This document shows positions 34,076 to 44,000 of a stretch of 64,000 bases of DNA, piece after piece. Positions within the stretch are counted from its first letter, which is position 1, and each line of letters starts with the position of its first letter. Source of the DNA: Lachnoclostridium phytofermentans ISDg. GTDB taxonomy: Bacteria; Bacillota; Clostridia; Lachnospirales; Lachnospiraceae. The notes below the pieces were generated by a model that was not told where the DNA came from, ran no database searches, and was given only the letters and a program-made list of their open reading frames with translations. The DNA lies in the NCBI RefSeq assembly GCF_000018685.1, contig NC_010001.1:3500001-3564000 (forward strand), written 5' to 3'. Made by a program: the position numbers and the translations under genes.

Positions 34076-34175
34076 TTTATCCTCCATGCACCAATTCGTT
34101 TGAATATGGCATTTCTATATAGTTGAAAAACTTTACTTATTTCAACTTCTTCTATTTTCTCTCTTGGAATCCTCT

Positions 34176-35258
34176 TTAAAATAACTCACTGATAGCTTTT
34201 GTGTCTAACTGGCTTCCAATCACACAAATTCTTCCTGTGTAATCTGCTCCTCCATGACGGATCTCAAATTCTCCTGGAACCAAGTCAAAGTGGAACCACT
34301 CACCCTCCATTGATGATACAATACCTTTTGCACGTAAGATAATACCAAGATTCTCTGCTTCTGAAAGGGTGGTAAGTACCTTTTTAAGTTCCTCTTCTTC
34401 ATACTTATGCGCTGTTTCCATACCCCAGCTTGTAAATACTTCATCAGCGTGGTGGTGATGATGATCATGGTCGTGATCATGGTCATGATCGTGCCCGCAG
34501 CAATCTTCATGGTCGTGATCGTGATCATGATCGTGTCCGCAGCAATCTTCATGGTCGTGATCGTGATCATGGTTGTGTCCGCAGCAATCTTCATGATCAT
34601 GATCGTGGACATGTCCACATGATTTGCAAATACCTGTATCACTTAGCATCGTATCCATTAAATCATTCTGATGTTCAATTGCACTTAAAATCATTTTGCC
34701 ATCAATTTTATCCCATGGTGTTGTTACTATTGTAGCCTTCTCATTATGCTCTTTGATTAACGCAAGGCTAGCTGCTAATTTATCCTCTGAAATATCACCG
34801 GTACGGCTAAGAATAATCGTTTTTGCACTTTCAATCTGATCATTGAAAAACTCTCCGAAGTTTTTCATATACATCTTACACTTCTTCACATCAACAACAG
34901 CAGTGTAGCTATTTAATACTACATCCTCGGTAAGTACCCCAGACACTGCTTTTAATACATCGGATAGTTTTCCTACACCAGATGGCTCTATAATAATACG
35001 ATCTGGATGATACGTATCAAGTACTTCTTTCAGTGCGGTACTAAAATCTCCAACTAAGGAACAGCAGATACATCCAGAATTCATCTCCGTAATTTCAACA
35101 CCAGCTTCTTTAAGAAAGCCTCCATCAATACCGATTTCTCCAAATTCATTTTCTATTAATACAAGTTTTTCACCTTTTAAGGCTTCCTCTAATAATTTTT
35201 TTATTAAGGTTGTCTTTCCTGCTCCAAGAAAACCTGAAATAACATCTATTTTTGTCAT
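34176..35258 (-). CDS. COG0523 metal-chaperone GTPase with His-rich repeat
   Basis: 360 residues from the ATG at 35258 (RBS TTGGAGG); the frame is open to 35384 but without a ribosome site. CobW/YeiR/YjiA-type GTPase: Walker A GFLGAGKTTL, metal motif GCICCS, EPSG switch. Between GTPase and C-terminal domain, residues of about 210-265 form three repeats of a His/Asp run ending in EDCCGH, then a longer His run. This is typical for zinc, nickel or cobalt storage and delivery. The C-terminal CobW_C domain follows (GEWFHFDLVPGEFEIRHGG). Leader carries promoter and a GTGC/GCAC hairpin with GAAA loop. Confidence 0.9.
   Translation of the reverse strand: MTKIDVISGFLGAGKTTLIKKLLEEALKGEKLVLIENEFGEIGIDGGFLKEAGVEITEMNSGCICCSLVGDFSTALKEVLDTYHPDRIIIEPSGVGKLSDVLKAVSGVLTEDVVLNSYTAVVDVKKCKMYMKNFGEFFNDQIESAKTIILSRTGDISEDKLAASLALIKEHNEKATIVTTPWDKIDGKMILSAIEHQNDLMDTMLSDTGICKSCGHVHDHDHEDCCGHNHDHDHDHEDCCGHDHDHDHDHEDCCGHDHDHDHDHDHHHHHADEVFTSWGMETAHKYEEEELKKVLTTLSEAENLGIILRAKGIVSSMEGEWFHFDLVPGEFEIRHGGADYTGRICVIGSQLDTKAISELF
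34455..34615. repeat. In-gene repeat encoding His/Asp runs
   Basis: Three near-identical DNA units of about 51 bp encode the DHDHEDCCGH segments of the GTPase. The near identity at DNA level points to recent expansion by slippage or recombination. Confidence 0.8.
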
Positions 35259-35276
35259 AGTAATTCCTCCAATCTT

Positions 35277-35288
35277 GTGCTTTCGCAC
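35277..35288. promoter_or_regulatory. Tetraloop hairpin in the GTPase leader
   Basis: On the minus strand GTGC-GAAA-GCAC forms a GNRA hairpin about 7 nt before the ribosome site of the gene at 34176-35258. Confidence 0.4.
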
Positions 35289-35349
35289 CTTTTCCTTGCC
35301 GATGGTACACTGGTAAGGTTTCTTTATCTTTTCAAATTTCCTGCCATAC

Positions 35350-35378
35350 ATTATACTTCTCTTTATCAAGTATTTCAA
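35350..35378 (-). promoter_or_regulatory. Promoter of the His-rich GTPase gene
   Basis: TTGAAA (35373-35378), 17 bp, TATAAT (35350-35355) on the minus strand, giving a leader of about 85 nt. In the rest of 35379-35605 I see nothing I can support. Confidence 0.7.
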
Positions 35379-35605
35379 TGTCACTACTTAGTGGAAATTA
35401 TTATATTTTTATTATATTTTCTAGCAGTTTTCATAGAAACTGATATGATAATAAACTTAATCCAAGTGCATATAGTAATAAGAAATGTACCTATTTATCT
35501 GTATACTTACAAAAATACTACCCAATCCCTTAGGAAAGAGATGAATTGTGTGTAGCTATTGCCGAGTTGTTACTTACCTGAGATGCCTAGCTTCATTGAA
35601 ACACA

Positions 35606-37504
35606 TCACTTGAATAAACTATTAATAAACTCTTGGAAGGTAGAGTTTAGTCCTTCTCCGTACACAATCTCACGAACACGAACCGGTTGATCCGTAATGA
35701 TATTATCTACCCCTAACTGCTTCATACGTTCTATCTCTGCAATCGAGTTAACGGTCCACGCATGTATTCCTTTACCTAAGCTATGTGCATAACGAATCAT
35801 TTCTTTCGAAATAAAGCTTGATTTTACACTAAAAAAGTCTGCATTTTCCCAATTATAAAAATATCCATAGGCAAAAGACATAATATAACCTGTTTTTAGA
35901 TCCGGATTGAGAGCCTTTACACGCCCAAGCGCCCCATAGTTTACTGAACTTAAGACGCACTGCTCTTCCATACCATACTCTTCAATCAGTCGAACAACCT
36001 CTTCGACAAGTTGTTTTTCATGGCTATTAATCTTTAATTCAATATTTAACTTAATCGTGTTTTGACAAAGGGCTAAAACTTCTTCTAACTTAGGAATCCT
36101 TGTTCCCTCAAACCCCCTGCCAAATTTCTTTCCTGCATCAATTTTCTCTAATTCCTCATACGTTAAGTTCCATATATACTGGTTTTTCCCAGTCGTTCGT
36201 TTTAGATTCGAATCGTGAAGTAGTATTATTTCCCCATCCTTTGTCTCCTGAACATCAATTTCTGCATAATCACTAAGATTGTCGATTGCAGCCTGGATGG
36301 CTGGTATGGTATTCTCTGGTGCTACGGATGAAAACCCACGATGAGCCGAAATCGCAGTACCAAACAATGGTTCACGGTTTATTAATATATTACTTTTAAA
36401 ATTTTGTCCAAAATACAATCCAACCAAAGCAAATGATAATCCACCCACAAAAACTACAGTTCTCGTATACTTACTCTTGCGAATTCGAAACCAAAGACTT
36501 CGATTTTCAAATACTAAAGAATCTTCTACTTCTGAAATTTTTTCTTGCATTGCAAGGATTTGTGTCTCTCCCTTCATATCTGTTAACTTATATTGTAAGA
36601 ACAACCTTGTTACAAGAGAACAGTTTACAATAATAGATAACATTCCAGCAATTAAGGAAAAATACAAATTAATCTGATCGAAAGTCGTTAGAAAAACCGC
36701 TACCACAAGAGTTTCACTTACTGTACGATAGATAATCAAACCAGAAAGAAAAACTACTCCATAATACAAGGCAATATAAAATAAACATAAAAGTACATTA
36801 TAACCAATCATCGCTGAAGCAATCTTGGCACCATGTCCTTTTAATGTTTTACAACTCATTCGATAAGCATCTTTAAAGTTCATCTCATCAAAACTACAAT
36901 AATGTAACACAAAGATTCCCCTATATACGAAATATGCTGCTGCACAGAGTAATATAAGTAAACCAATTACTACCGATTTAAGATTGAGAATCGCATCCAA
37001 AAGATAAGCAGGTATTCTCATCTGCATAATCATTCCCAGTAAAAGTGGTAAACTATACACAAAATAATAGAATAAGGCATAAAAATTAAGTGCTCGGTTT
37101 CCTTTTCTCTTAATCAAACGAAAAGATTCCCATAAACCGGGGAAAAAGACATGGCTTACCCTTATCTTACGAAACCTTAAACTACTATGATAGTATACGA
37201 TTAATGACATCATCTCCACATAGATAAATACTGAAATTAAAATGAATAACAAAGCAATCGCTGCTATCGATGCCGGCGATGCTATGAACGCAATCAAATT
37301 CTCTAAGGTGAGATAACTAAATCCTGAAAGCTTTAATGTTACTTTCATAAGTGCTCTTACTAGGGGTACCATAACAATTAAAAAGATTGCTTTATAAATC
37401 AATTCAAATAATATTAATGTCTTTATATTCTTAAGTTTACTAAGCCAATTTTTTGATAACCATTGTTTCACTAATTTTTCCGTCTTCTTTCTTTCGTTTT
37501 CCAT
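35606..37504 (-). CDS. Membrane glycerophosphodiester phosphodiesterase
   Basis: 632 residues from the ATG at 37504. The first 360 residues hold several membrane helices (the GDPD membrane domain, about 8 segments). The catalytic GDPD barrel begins near residue 380: SAHRGFSSVAPENT, EIDVQETKDGEIILLHD, LNIELKI, and the closing GKGIHAWTVNS with DNIITDQP. It hydrolyses glycerophosphodiesters such as deacylated lipids or lipoteichoic acid parts outside the cell. Preceded and followed by unrelated genes; no operon evident. The start is uncertain by two codons (GTG at 37510). Confidence 0.9.
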   Translation of the reverse strand: MENERKKTEKLVKQWLSKNWLSKLKNIKTLILFELIYKAIFLIVMVPLVRALMKVTLKLSGFSYLTLENLIAFIASPASIAAIALLFILISVFIYVEMMSLIVYYHSSLRFRKIRVSHVFFPGLWESFRLIKRKGNRALNFYALFYYFVYSLPLLLGMIMQMRIPAYLLDAILNLKSVVIGLLILLCAAAYFVYRGIFVLHYCSFDEMNFKDAYRMSCKTLKGHGAKIASAMIGYNVLLCLFYIALYYGVVFLSGLIIYRTVSETLVVAVFLTTFDQINLYFSLIAGMLSIIVNCSLVTRLFLQYKLTDMKGETQILAMQEKISEVEDSLVFENRSLWFRIRKSKYTRTVVFVGGLSFALVGLYFGQNFKSNILINREPLFGTAISAHRGFSSVAPENTIPAIQAAIDNLSDYAEIDVQETKDGEIILLHDSNLKRTTGKNQYIWNLTYEELEKIDAGKKFGRGFEGTRIPKLEEVLALCQNTIKLNIELKINSHEKQLVEEVVRLIEEYGMEEQCVLSSVNYGALGRVKALNPDLKTGYIMSFAYGYFYNWENADFFSVKSSFISKEMIRYAHSLGKGIHAWTVNSIAEIERMKQLGVDNIITDQPVRVREIVYGEGLNSTFQEFINSLFK

Positions 37505-37558
37505 ATCCACTTGTCACCCGCGTTTCCCAAGTGCTCCTATCTATTTTGACACAAAAAT

Positions 37559-37598
37559 GGAGATATTACAATACAAATATAGTGTTCGCAATATCTCC
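37559..37598 (-). terminator. Terminator after the MFS gene
   Basis: GGAGATATT (37559-37567) pairs with AATATCTCC (37590-37598); TTTTT follows on the minus strand. Confidence 0.75.
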
Positions 37599-37624
37599 TT
37601 GAATGGATCAATATTCACAATTCT

Positions 37625-38923
37625 TTAATCTTCGACATCAAAGTTTTCCAACATTTTCTGCTTTTTTTCTGGCTTTGCATCACCATGTTTTACAAATAAC
37701 ATCGTAATAAAAGATCCTACAGAAAAGAAAACAGCATAAGGGAATAACGTACGGTAAGACACAAATTCTAATAACGCACCTGATAAAATTGGAGTCATGA
37801 TCTGAGCTGTCATGGAGAACGTATAGTAATAACCTGTATATTTTCCCACATCACTTCCCTTGCTCATCTCAACAATCATCGGATAGGAATTTACATTAAT
37901 TGCAGCCCATCCTATACCAGTGATTGCAAAAACAACATTAATTAATGATGAATATTCAGCGAAGAAACATCCACACACATAAGAGAATGTAATCAAGCTA
38001 ATACCAATTAATATCGTCTTCTTACGACCAATTTTACTTGCAATAATACCAATCGGTATATAACTTACAATCGCTGCTCCCGTCGCAACTAAAAGACAGG
38101 TAGTAAAGCCACCTGCTCCAAGTTTCCATACAACTTCTGTATATCTAGAGAATGCTGTCGTTACCGCATTATACGCTGTAAACCATAAAAAGATAGATGC
38201 TACCAAGAAGATTAAACTACGTTTTACTTCTGGTTTCATTGGTTCATTTTTAACTTCTATCCTTTCTTCCGGCTCATCTGCGTTATAGACTGCAACTTCA
38301 TCTCTCATCTTATTTTCACGGATTGTAACAAGTAAAACAATAACCGCGATTAACATAATCAGAGCTACCACAGTATAGAGTGGTATGTAATTGGGTGGTG
38401 TGGTAGGTACGTAATCTGGTGACTTCTCTTTCTTCACGAATATCATAATCAACACTAAACTGATTAATCCACCAACAGCACCCATTAAATTAATAATGGC
38501 ATTCGCCATACTACGAAGTGGCTTAGGAGTTAAATCTGGCATAAGCGCAACTGCAGGAGAACGATAAGTTCCCATAGATAGGAGCACTAGACCAAGTGCT
38601 ATGATAAAGACAACAAATTGCTTATTTTGGTCAGCAATTGGAATTATCATCATAAATATCGTTGATGCAATGGTTCCTACGACAATAAATGGTGTCCGCC
38701 TACCCCATCTAGTGTTTGTTCGATCCGACAATATGCCAAATAGCGGCAATAGAAATAATGCAAGGACATTATCCAATGCCATGATTACTCCGGTAACTGT
38801 TTCTCCAATCCCAAACGTATTCTTTAGGATTAATGGAATAATGTTGTCGTACAACTGCCAAAAAGAACAGATTGATAAAAAGGCAAGACCTACAAAAAAC
38901 GTGCGCTTATAATTTAATTTCAT
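37625..38923 (-). CDS. MFS transporter, SLC45/GPH-like
   Basis: 432 residues from the ATG at 38923 (RBS GGGAGG). Twelve membrane helices. The loop 2-3 motif FGILSDRTNTRWGRRTPFI matches the sugar-cation (GPH/SLC45) branch of the major facilitator superfamily, which moves sugars or glycosides with protons. Loop after helix 6 is hydrophilic and acidic (NADEPEERIEVKNEP). No glycosidase neighbour identifies the sugar. Upstream lies the terminator of the large membrane protein gene. Confidence 0.88.
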   Translation of the reverse strand: MKLNYKRTFFVGLAFLSICSFWQLYDNIIPLILKNTFGIGETVTGVIMALDNVLALFLLPLFGILSDRTNTRWGRRTPFIVVGTIASTIFMMIIPIADQNKQFVVFIIALGLVLLSMGTYRSPAVALMPDLTPKPLRSMANAIINLMGAVGGLISLVLIMIFVKKEKSPDYVPTTPPNYIPLYTVVALIMLIAVIVLLVTIRENKMRDEVAVYNADEPEERIEVKNEPMKPEVKRSLIFLVASIFLWFTAYNAVTTAFSRYTEVVWKLGAGGFTTCLLVATGAAIVSYIPIGIIASKIGRKKTILIGISLITFSYVCGCFFAEYSSLINVVFAITGIGWAAINVNSYPMIVEMSKGSDVGKYTGYYYTFSMTAQIMTPILSGALLEFVSYRTLFPYAVFFSVGSFITMLFVKHGDAKPEKKQKMLENFDVED

Positions 38924-39144
38924 AGAACCCTCCCAATACATTTTGATGCTTGTATTATACCATATTCTACCTTTTTGTTAAAGTAAAAAGTGTCCGAGTT
39001 ACTAGAAAAAATCGAACCGTGTCATAATTTATTCGTATATATTAATATACAAATTGGTTGTATCACGCTGGGATTTTATGACATTTACGTAGTTTATATA
39101 AATGCATTAATTTATGATTAATTGAGACAGCTTGGCTCATTAGA

Positions 39145-39181
39145 AAAAGCTGACTCCTGCACAATACAGAAGTCAGCTTTT
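39145..39181. terminator. Terminator after the DUF2298 gene
   Basis: AAAAGCTGACT (39145-39155) pairs with AGTCAGCTTTT (39171-39181), with T-runs on both strands. Confidence 0.85.
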
Positions 39182-39208
39182 CGTATTTACCTAAACATTC
39201 TCTTTTTA

Positions 39209-41758
39209 TTAGTTTACACGAACGATAAACGTTTCATAATCTTTTCCGGATCGAGCATCAATAGAGAATACAATATCTCCTAATGTTTTTAGTAGCTCAT
39301 GATTATCTGTTCCAAATTTTTCAGCTTCTAATTTACCAACATAAATGTATTCCACATAATATTCACGTAATTTTTCTCTAATTTCATTCTCATCCATTGA
39401 GGTATAAATTAGTTCCACTACTTTTTCTCGTTCCTCTACTTCTGGTGGTAATCCACTATCTGCACCAGAACGCCATAGCCACTCATGAGTTCTCCAGCCT
39501 AGAAGCGTCGGAAGCCCGGTTATGACTGAAACTCGTTCATAAAACGTATAGCTATCTCCATTTGCTTCAAGAACTACAGGCTGTCCTGTAATATTTTGAT
39601 TCAGCCAATTCGTTGCTAAGAAATCATCCGCATTTTCCTTTTCCATAAATGCAGCTGCATCTAAGCCTTTATAATTCTCTGTTTTACGAATATCACCAAA
39701 CCAAGAATTCATTGATGTTACACAATATCCAGTGGTCCATAATAGAAGGATTAAACCAACCATAGCAACTATTTTCCTTAGTTTCGTTCTACCGAAACGA
39801 AGAAAACGGATTAATATATAACCAAAACATAAACCAAACATGATAAACCCTTGATAGGTTAATTTAAACATGGTATTGGCACGCTTATGATTCGGATAGA
39901 TATCTTTCACATAGATAATCTCAGGAAGTAAAATAAGTCCCATTGCGCATAGTGCCATAATGACTATAAACAAATCAGCAACCTGAAGACTTTCTATCCA
40001 CTGGTAAAGTTTATTCTTCTCTCCACCATACGTTACTGTGGTTTCATAACTCATCATCAACTTCTGAAGGCGATTTCCGTCAAAGTTATTATAATTTGCT
40101 CGTTTTACTTCTTTTTGCTCAAGCCTTAACTTCTTATAGCTTGCTTTCTTTTCCGTAATGAAACCTTCCTTTTTTAAATCATAGTATCTTGTAATGACAA
40201 AATAACCGCAAATAACAAATGGAAGCCCCCATAATACTATCATTTGATGAACCATTGACCTAGCTTCTGTTAAATAAATACTAGTGGAGATTTGGTTGAA
40301 ACTCTCCGTAAATGGTTTACACACTACACTAGAGATTAACATTATGATAACTGCTTGTGCCGCAGTTAGTATTACCGCAACTCTTGAAAACTGGTAGATA
40401 ACCAAATTGGAAAATAGGATTACTGCGCCTGCCACAACAAAGTAGATTGGGAAATCCCAAAAATTCGTCATATGGAATAGTCCTATAAAAAAACCAAGCA
40501 ATAAGATAATTGGATGAAATGCTTCTTGTAGAAAATCAGGTTTTTGTATGGTAATTCCATAACGAATATCATCCATCTTCTTTTTTCGATACAACAACCA
40601 TGCAAATAATAAACCTAATACTGCAAGGACAAAGATGATATTAATTACATGAGCATGAAGATCCCCTAGGATAAAAGAATAGGACGGGAACTCATGAATT
40701 GTCTGGTCAGTCTCCACAACTGGATCATATCCAATATAACGCGTGGAATTTGGAAACCAATAGCTGGAAACTTCCTTCCCTGATATCTTTTCTAACCATG
40801 GTTTTATATGCTTATAAATTGGATAATGCATATTCGCTGCAAAAACGACTGCAAAACCAGAGATTAAACCAGATAAAGTACACCATAAGCCTTTCCATTT
40901 ACTCTTCGCTAAAGTAAAATGCTCTCCGGCAGTTTTTCTACGACGAAGGGTGCTATCCTGTAAGAAGGTTCTAGTCACATTATAAGTAATGGAATAACAC
41001 TGGGTAAAAGCAATACCCGCTAGTGTCATGAGCATCAGATTATATCCAAATTCCACACCGACACCGCTTAATTTTGAAAGATAGGTACCAAGATATTGTC
41101 CTAAATAGTAGTAATTAATACTTCCACCTGAGAACCAAGTATCAACAGGCGGCATATACTCCGTTCTCATCATACTTGTCATAAATCCATAATCCATCAT
41201 TTTTTCTGTACCATAAGCCTCTGGTTTAAATCCTCTTGCATAACACCAGAATAAAAACATAACAAAAAACATGATTTCTACGGTAAGTATGGATTTCACC
41301 TTATCCACATCAATCTGATACCAATCGTTGAGGGGACACTTTTTCTCATCTCTTCTATTTTTTAGATAATAGGACAGCCCGATAATCAAGAGATTAACTA
41401 GAAAGCAAATTACTAGTGTAATTATCGCATTCTCTCTCGTAAATTTTAATAAACGCAGGGAGGATAAATACCATAACACCCAGCCTGCTATTGCAATGCC
41501 AATCGCTTTCGAAAAAATCCATCCACTATCATGAAAATTTTTAAACAATACTCCAATCAGAGGATAAAACGTAATAGTAATCGCAAGTAAGGTTAACCAC
41601 CACGTTAGAAAAGGAGTAAAATCCTCTTTCAATAATTTTTTACCTATAACGAATGCTATCAAATATACTATGATTCGCATCGTATAGGGAATAATGATTT
41701 TTGTAAGACAGGAGTAAGCTCCCGATTTACTCCCTTGTTTGTTCCGTTCGTTCATATA
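39209..41758 (-). CDS. Large membrane protein, DUF2298 (YYY) family
   Basis: 849 residues from the ATG at 41758 (GGAGG nine bases upstream). About 15-20 membrane helices. The family signature is visible: MPPVDTWFSGGSINYYYLGQY near residue 200 and SFILGDLHAHVINIIF near 365. DUF2298 proteins resemble GT-C membrane glycosyltransferases. The C-terminal 130 residues form a soluble outer domain (ENADDFLATNWLNQNITGQP). It probably takes part in building a surface polymer with the genes downstream of it in sequence order (41987-46094). Substrate unknown. Confidence 0.85.
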   Translation of the reverse strand, partial: YMNERNKQGSKSGAYSCLTKIIIPYTMRIIVYLIAFVIGKKLLKEDFTPFLTWWLTLLAITITFYPLIGVLFKNFHDSGWIFSKAIGIAIAGWVLWYLSSLRLLKFTRENAIITLVICFLVNLLIIGLSYYLKNRRDEKKCPLNDWYQIDVDKVKSILTVEIMFFVMFLFWCYARGFKPEAYGTEKMMDYGFMTSMMRTEYMPPVDTWFSGGSINYYYLGQYLGTYLSKLSGVGVEFGYNLMLMTLAGIAFTQCYSITYNVTRTFLQDSTLRRRKTAGEHFTLAKSKWKGLWCTLSGLISGFAVVFAANMHYPIYKHIKPWLEKISGKEVSSYWFPNSTRYIGYDPVVETDQTIHEFPSYSFILGDLHAHVINIIFVLAVLGLLFAWLLYRKKKMDDIRYGITIQKPDFLQEAFHPIILLLGFFIGLFHMTNFWDFPIYFVVAGAVILFSNLVIYQFSRVAVILTAAQAVIIMLISSVVCKPFTESFNQISTSIYLTEARSMVHQMIVLWGLPFVICGYFVITRYYDLKKEGFITEKKASYKKLRLEQKEVKRANYNNFDGNRLQKLMMSYETTVTYGGEKNKLYQWIESLQVADLFIVIMALCAMGLILLPEIIYVKDIYPNHKRANTMFKLTYQGFIMFGLCFGYILIRFLRFGRTKLRKIVAMVGLILLLWTTGYCVTSMNSWFGDIRKTENYKGLDAAAFMEKENADDFLATNWLNQNITGQPVVLEANGDSYTFYERVSVITGLPTLLGWRTHEWLWRSGADSGLPPEVEEREKVVELIYTSMDENEIREKLREYYVEYIYVGKLEAEKFGTDNHELLKTLGDIVFSIDARSGKDYETFIVRVN

Positions 41759-41805
41759 CTCTAACCTCCATTCTGTTAGTACTCTGCGAATCGGTAGCAC
41801 AAATT

Positions 41806-41840
41806 CTTAGGGTGAAAAATCCTTGATTCTTCACCCTAAG
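41806..41840 (-). terminator. Hairpin between GT2 and DUF2298 genes
   Basis: CTTAGGGTGAA (41806-41816) pairs with TTCACCCTAAG (41830-41840). A second hairpin AGTGTGA/TCACACT lies at about 41861-41887. They may partly end the glycosyltransferase transcript. Confidence 0.55.
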
Positions 41841-41986
41841 TAACACGCCTGTTTAATACCAGTGTGAATGATTTTTTCTCACACTTGAAAACATGCCTAC
41901 TTAGTAGTAAGCCGAAAGTTTGTGTCAATGATTACGTATGCACAACCTCTTGTTTGAAAGAACTTTGTTCAATCAAACTTACCATC

Positions 41987-42694
41987 TTATTTGAGGCACT
42001 TGTTTATTTGTATAAAGTCTTTATAAGCCTTCTTACCAATCTTTACAATCTTTTTAAAATTAATAGAATTCACGCCACCTTGACGTGGGCGAAAAGTAAT
42101 TGGCAGATAAAGAACCGGTAAATTCTTCTTTGCATAAATTACTGAAATAATAACATTTGATAAATTAAAATTTTCTGGAACAAGTTTTAATTGTTCCTTT
42201 AATATATCCGCTTTCATAAGACGAAATGGTGTATTGGCATCTGTAACTTTTACACGGAAACATATTCTACAAACGAATTTCAAAGTCTTTGTAACAAATA
42301 CTCTAGATAATCCGTCTTGTCTTCCCTTACGATGACCAATTACCATTGCATACTGCTCTCTTTTTTTCCAAAACTCCCAGAATTCCTCCGGTAAGGTCTG
42401 ACCATCGGAATCTGTTTGAAAAACATAATCTGCTTCTGCTTTAATGGCATAATGATATCCGTACAATACCGTAGCGCCGTGACCGCCATTTGGTTTTGTA
42501 ATTGGTTCAAAAGCAGGAAGGTCCTTAGCTAGCTTTTTCATCAGCTCATACGTATGATCTTTACTTCCATCATCAATCACTACTAGTTTGCTTCCATTTC
42601 CGATTTTCTCTACAATAGGATACCACTCTCTAACTACATTCTCGACATTCTCTTCTTCGTTATATGCAGGAATTACAATATATAGTTTGTCCAT
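41987..42694 (-). CDS. Glycosyltransferase family 2
   Basis: 235 residues from the ATG at 42694, behind GGGAAG; the frame opens 14 codons earlier without a ribosome site. GT-A fold of the dolichyl-phosphate mannose synthase type: VIPAYNEEENVENVV, VVIDDGSKDHTYE, the Asp motif FQTDSDGQTLPEEFW, and NLSNVIISVIYAKK. It has no membrane helices, so it transfers a sugar on the inner face, possibly onto undecaprenyl phosphate for use by the neighbouring large membrane proteins. The linkage to a polymer is inferred from context. Confidence 0.9.
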   Translation of the reverse strand: MDKLYIVIPAYNEEENVENVVREWYPIVEKIGNGSKLVVIDDGSKDHTYELMKKLAKDLPAFEPITKPNGGHGATVLYGYHYAIKAEADYVFQTDSDGQTLPEEFWEFWKKREQYAMVIGHRKGRQDGLSRVFVTKTLKFVCRICFRVKVTDANTPFRLMKADILKEQLKLVPENFNLSNVIISVIYAKKNLPVLYLPITFRPRQGGVNSINFKKIVKIGKKAYKDFIQINKCLK

Positions 42695-42731
42695 TTGCTT
42701 CCCATCTCCATTCATTTTGCATTTATACATA

Positions 42732-42845
42732 CGCATTTTCCTTATGCGTATTACGCACTTTCTTTATGCGTATTACGCACTTTCTTTATGCATATTACGC
42801 ACTTTCTTTATGCATATTACGCACTTTCTTTATAGCGTAATACAC
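42732..42845. repeat. 22-bp tandem repeat of palindromes
   Basis: Five units of CGCACTTTCTTTATGCGTATTA, period exactly 22 bp (42732, 42754, 42776, 42798, 42820), between glf and the glycosyltransferase gene. Within the first units TGCGTATTACGCA forms a palindrome spanning the unit border, so the array can fold as successive hairpins. Confidence 0.9.
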
Positions 42846-42888
42846 ACCTTATTATGCGTATTATAAGCGTCTTTCTCGGTATTGCTTA

Positions 42889-43983
42889 CTATTTTTTCTC
42901 TAAAGAATCAAATAAATCCAATGCACTTCTTACGACCGCATCCATATTATAATATCGATATTCTGCAAGTCTTCCTAAGAAATGTACTTTCGTTTCTCTC
43001 TTCATCTCTTCTTGATATAATGCGAATTGTTCTTTGCATTCTTTGGTTGGGAAAGGATAATAAGGTTCTCCCTCAGAACATGGGAACTCTTTTAATATAG
43101 TTGTCTTCTTATTTTCTTGCCATGTCATTTGTTTAAACTCTGTTATTCTTGTAAAATCATAATCATTCGGATAATTTACTACCGGAGCCTCTTGATACTT
43201 CTCGCAATCCATGGTTTCGAATTTAAAATCAATGCTACGGTATGCTAATTGGCCATGTTTATAATTATAAAAGTAATCCGTTGGTCCCGTATAGATTAGT
43301 AATTCATAGTCTAAATCATCAATAATCTCTTTATAATCTGTATTCAATAAGATCTTTATCTTCTTATCTGCAATCATGTTCTGACACATCTTAGTATATC
43401 CATGTTTTGGCATACCTTGATAACGATCGGTAAAATATCTTGTATCACGATTATAACGAATTGGAATACGACTAATTACTGAGGTATCAATTTCTCCTGG
43501 ATCAATTCCCCACTGCTTCTTTGTATAATTTTCAAAGAACTTCTCGTAAATGTCGACACCTACCTTAGATAATGCCACATCTTTACTAGTTTTAATCTCA
43601 TCAATTGCAACTGCTTGTTTTTTTATGAACTCTTCTACCTCTTCACAGGAAAGATTCAGGTTATATAATTTGTTAATCGTCTCCACTGTAATTGGCATTG
43701 GAATCAAATTACCGTCCACATAAGTAAGTACTCTATGCCAAAAGTCATTCCACTCCGTAAACTTACTTAAATATTCGTAGACACCTTTATCATTTGTGTG
43801 AAAGATATGAGGTCCATAATTATGAATCAAGATGCCATCTTCATTGTAGGAATCAAAAACATTTCCTCCAATATGATCTCTCTTCTCAATCACTAATACC
43901 TCTTCCTGCCATTCGCTTGCGATACGCTGTGCAATGGTTAGCCCCGCCAGCCCTGCTCCAACTACTACATTCTTAACTTTCAT
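42889..43983 (-). CDS. glf: UDP-galactopyranose mutase
   Basis: 364 residues, normal length. A flavoenzyme that converts UDP-galactopyranose to UDP-galactofuranose. FAD site VVGAGLAGLTIAQRIA at the N-terminus, then IEKRDHIGGNVFDSY, the substrate region NYGPHIFHTND, and YTKKQWG with the conserved Arg residues further on (SRIPIRYNRDTRYF). It supplies galactofuranose for a surface glycan, which fits the flanking glycosyltransferase and membrane GT-C-like genes. Starts 17 bp after the large membrane protein gene at 44001. Confidence 0.96.
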   Translation of the reverse strand: MKVKNVVVGAGLAGLTIAQRIASEWQEEVLVIEKRDHIGGNVFDSYNEDGILIHNYGPHIFHTNDKGVYEYLSKFTEWNDFWHRVLTYVDGNLIPMPITVETINKLYNLNLSCEEVEEFIKKQAVAIDEIKTSKDVALSKVGVDIYEKFFENYTKKQWGIDPGEIDTSVISRIPIRYNRDTRYFTDRYQGMPKHGYTKMCQNMIADKKIKILLNTDYKEIIDDLDYELLIYTGPTDYFYNYKHGQLAYRSIDFKFETMDCEKYQEAPVVNYPNDYDFTRITEFKQMTWQENKKTTILKEFPCSEGEPYYPFPTKECKEQFALYQEEMKRETKVHFLGRLAEYRYYNMDAVVRSALDLFDSLEKK

Positions 43984-44000
43984 GAAGCGTCCTCTCTTTC

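Noticed and set aside
34220..34642. Long frames opposite or in the other phase of the His-rich repeat
   Set aside because: They are shadows of the low-complexity DNA repeat (MIMIT-type and VVIV-type peptides).
35385..35605. Possible small gene or RNA upstream of the His-rich GTPase
   Set aside because: Beyond the promoter at 35350-35378 I found no frame with a ribosome site and no stable hairpin.
42732..42845. Possible CRISPR array
   Set aside because: Units are directly adjacent without spacers, and no cas genes are present anywhere in the window.
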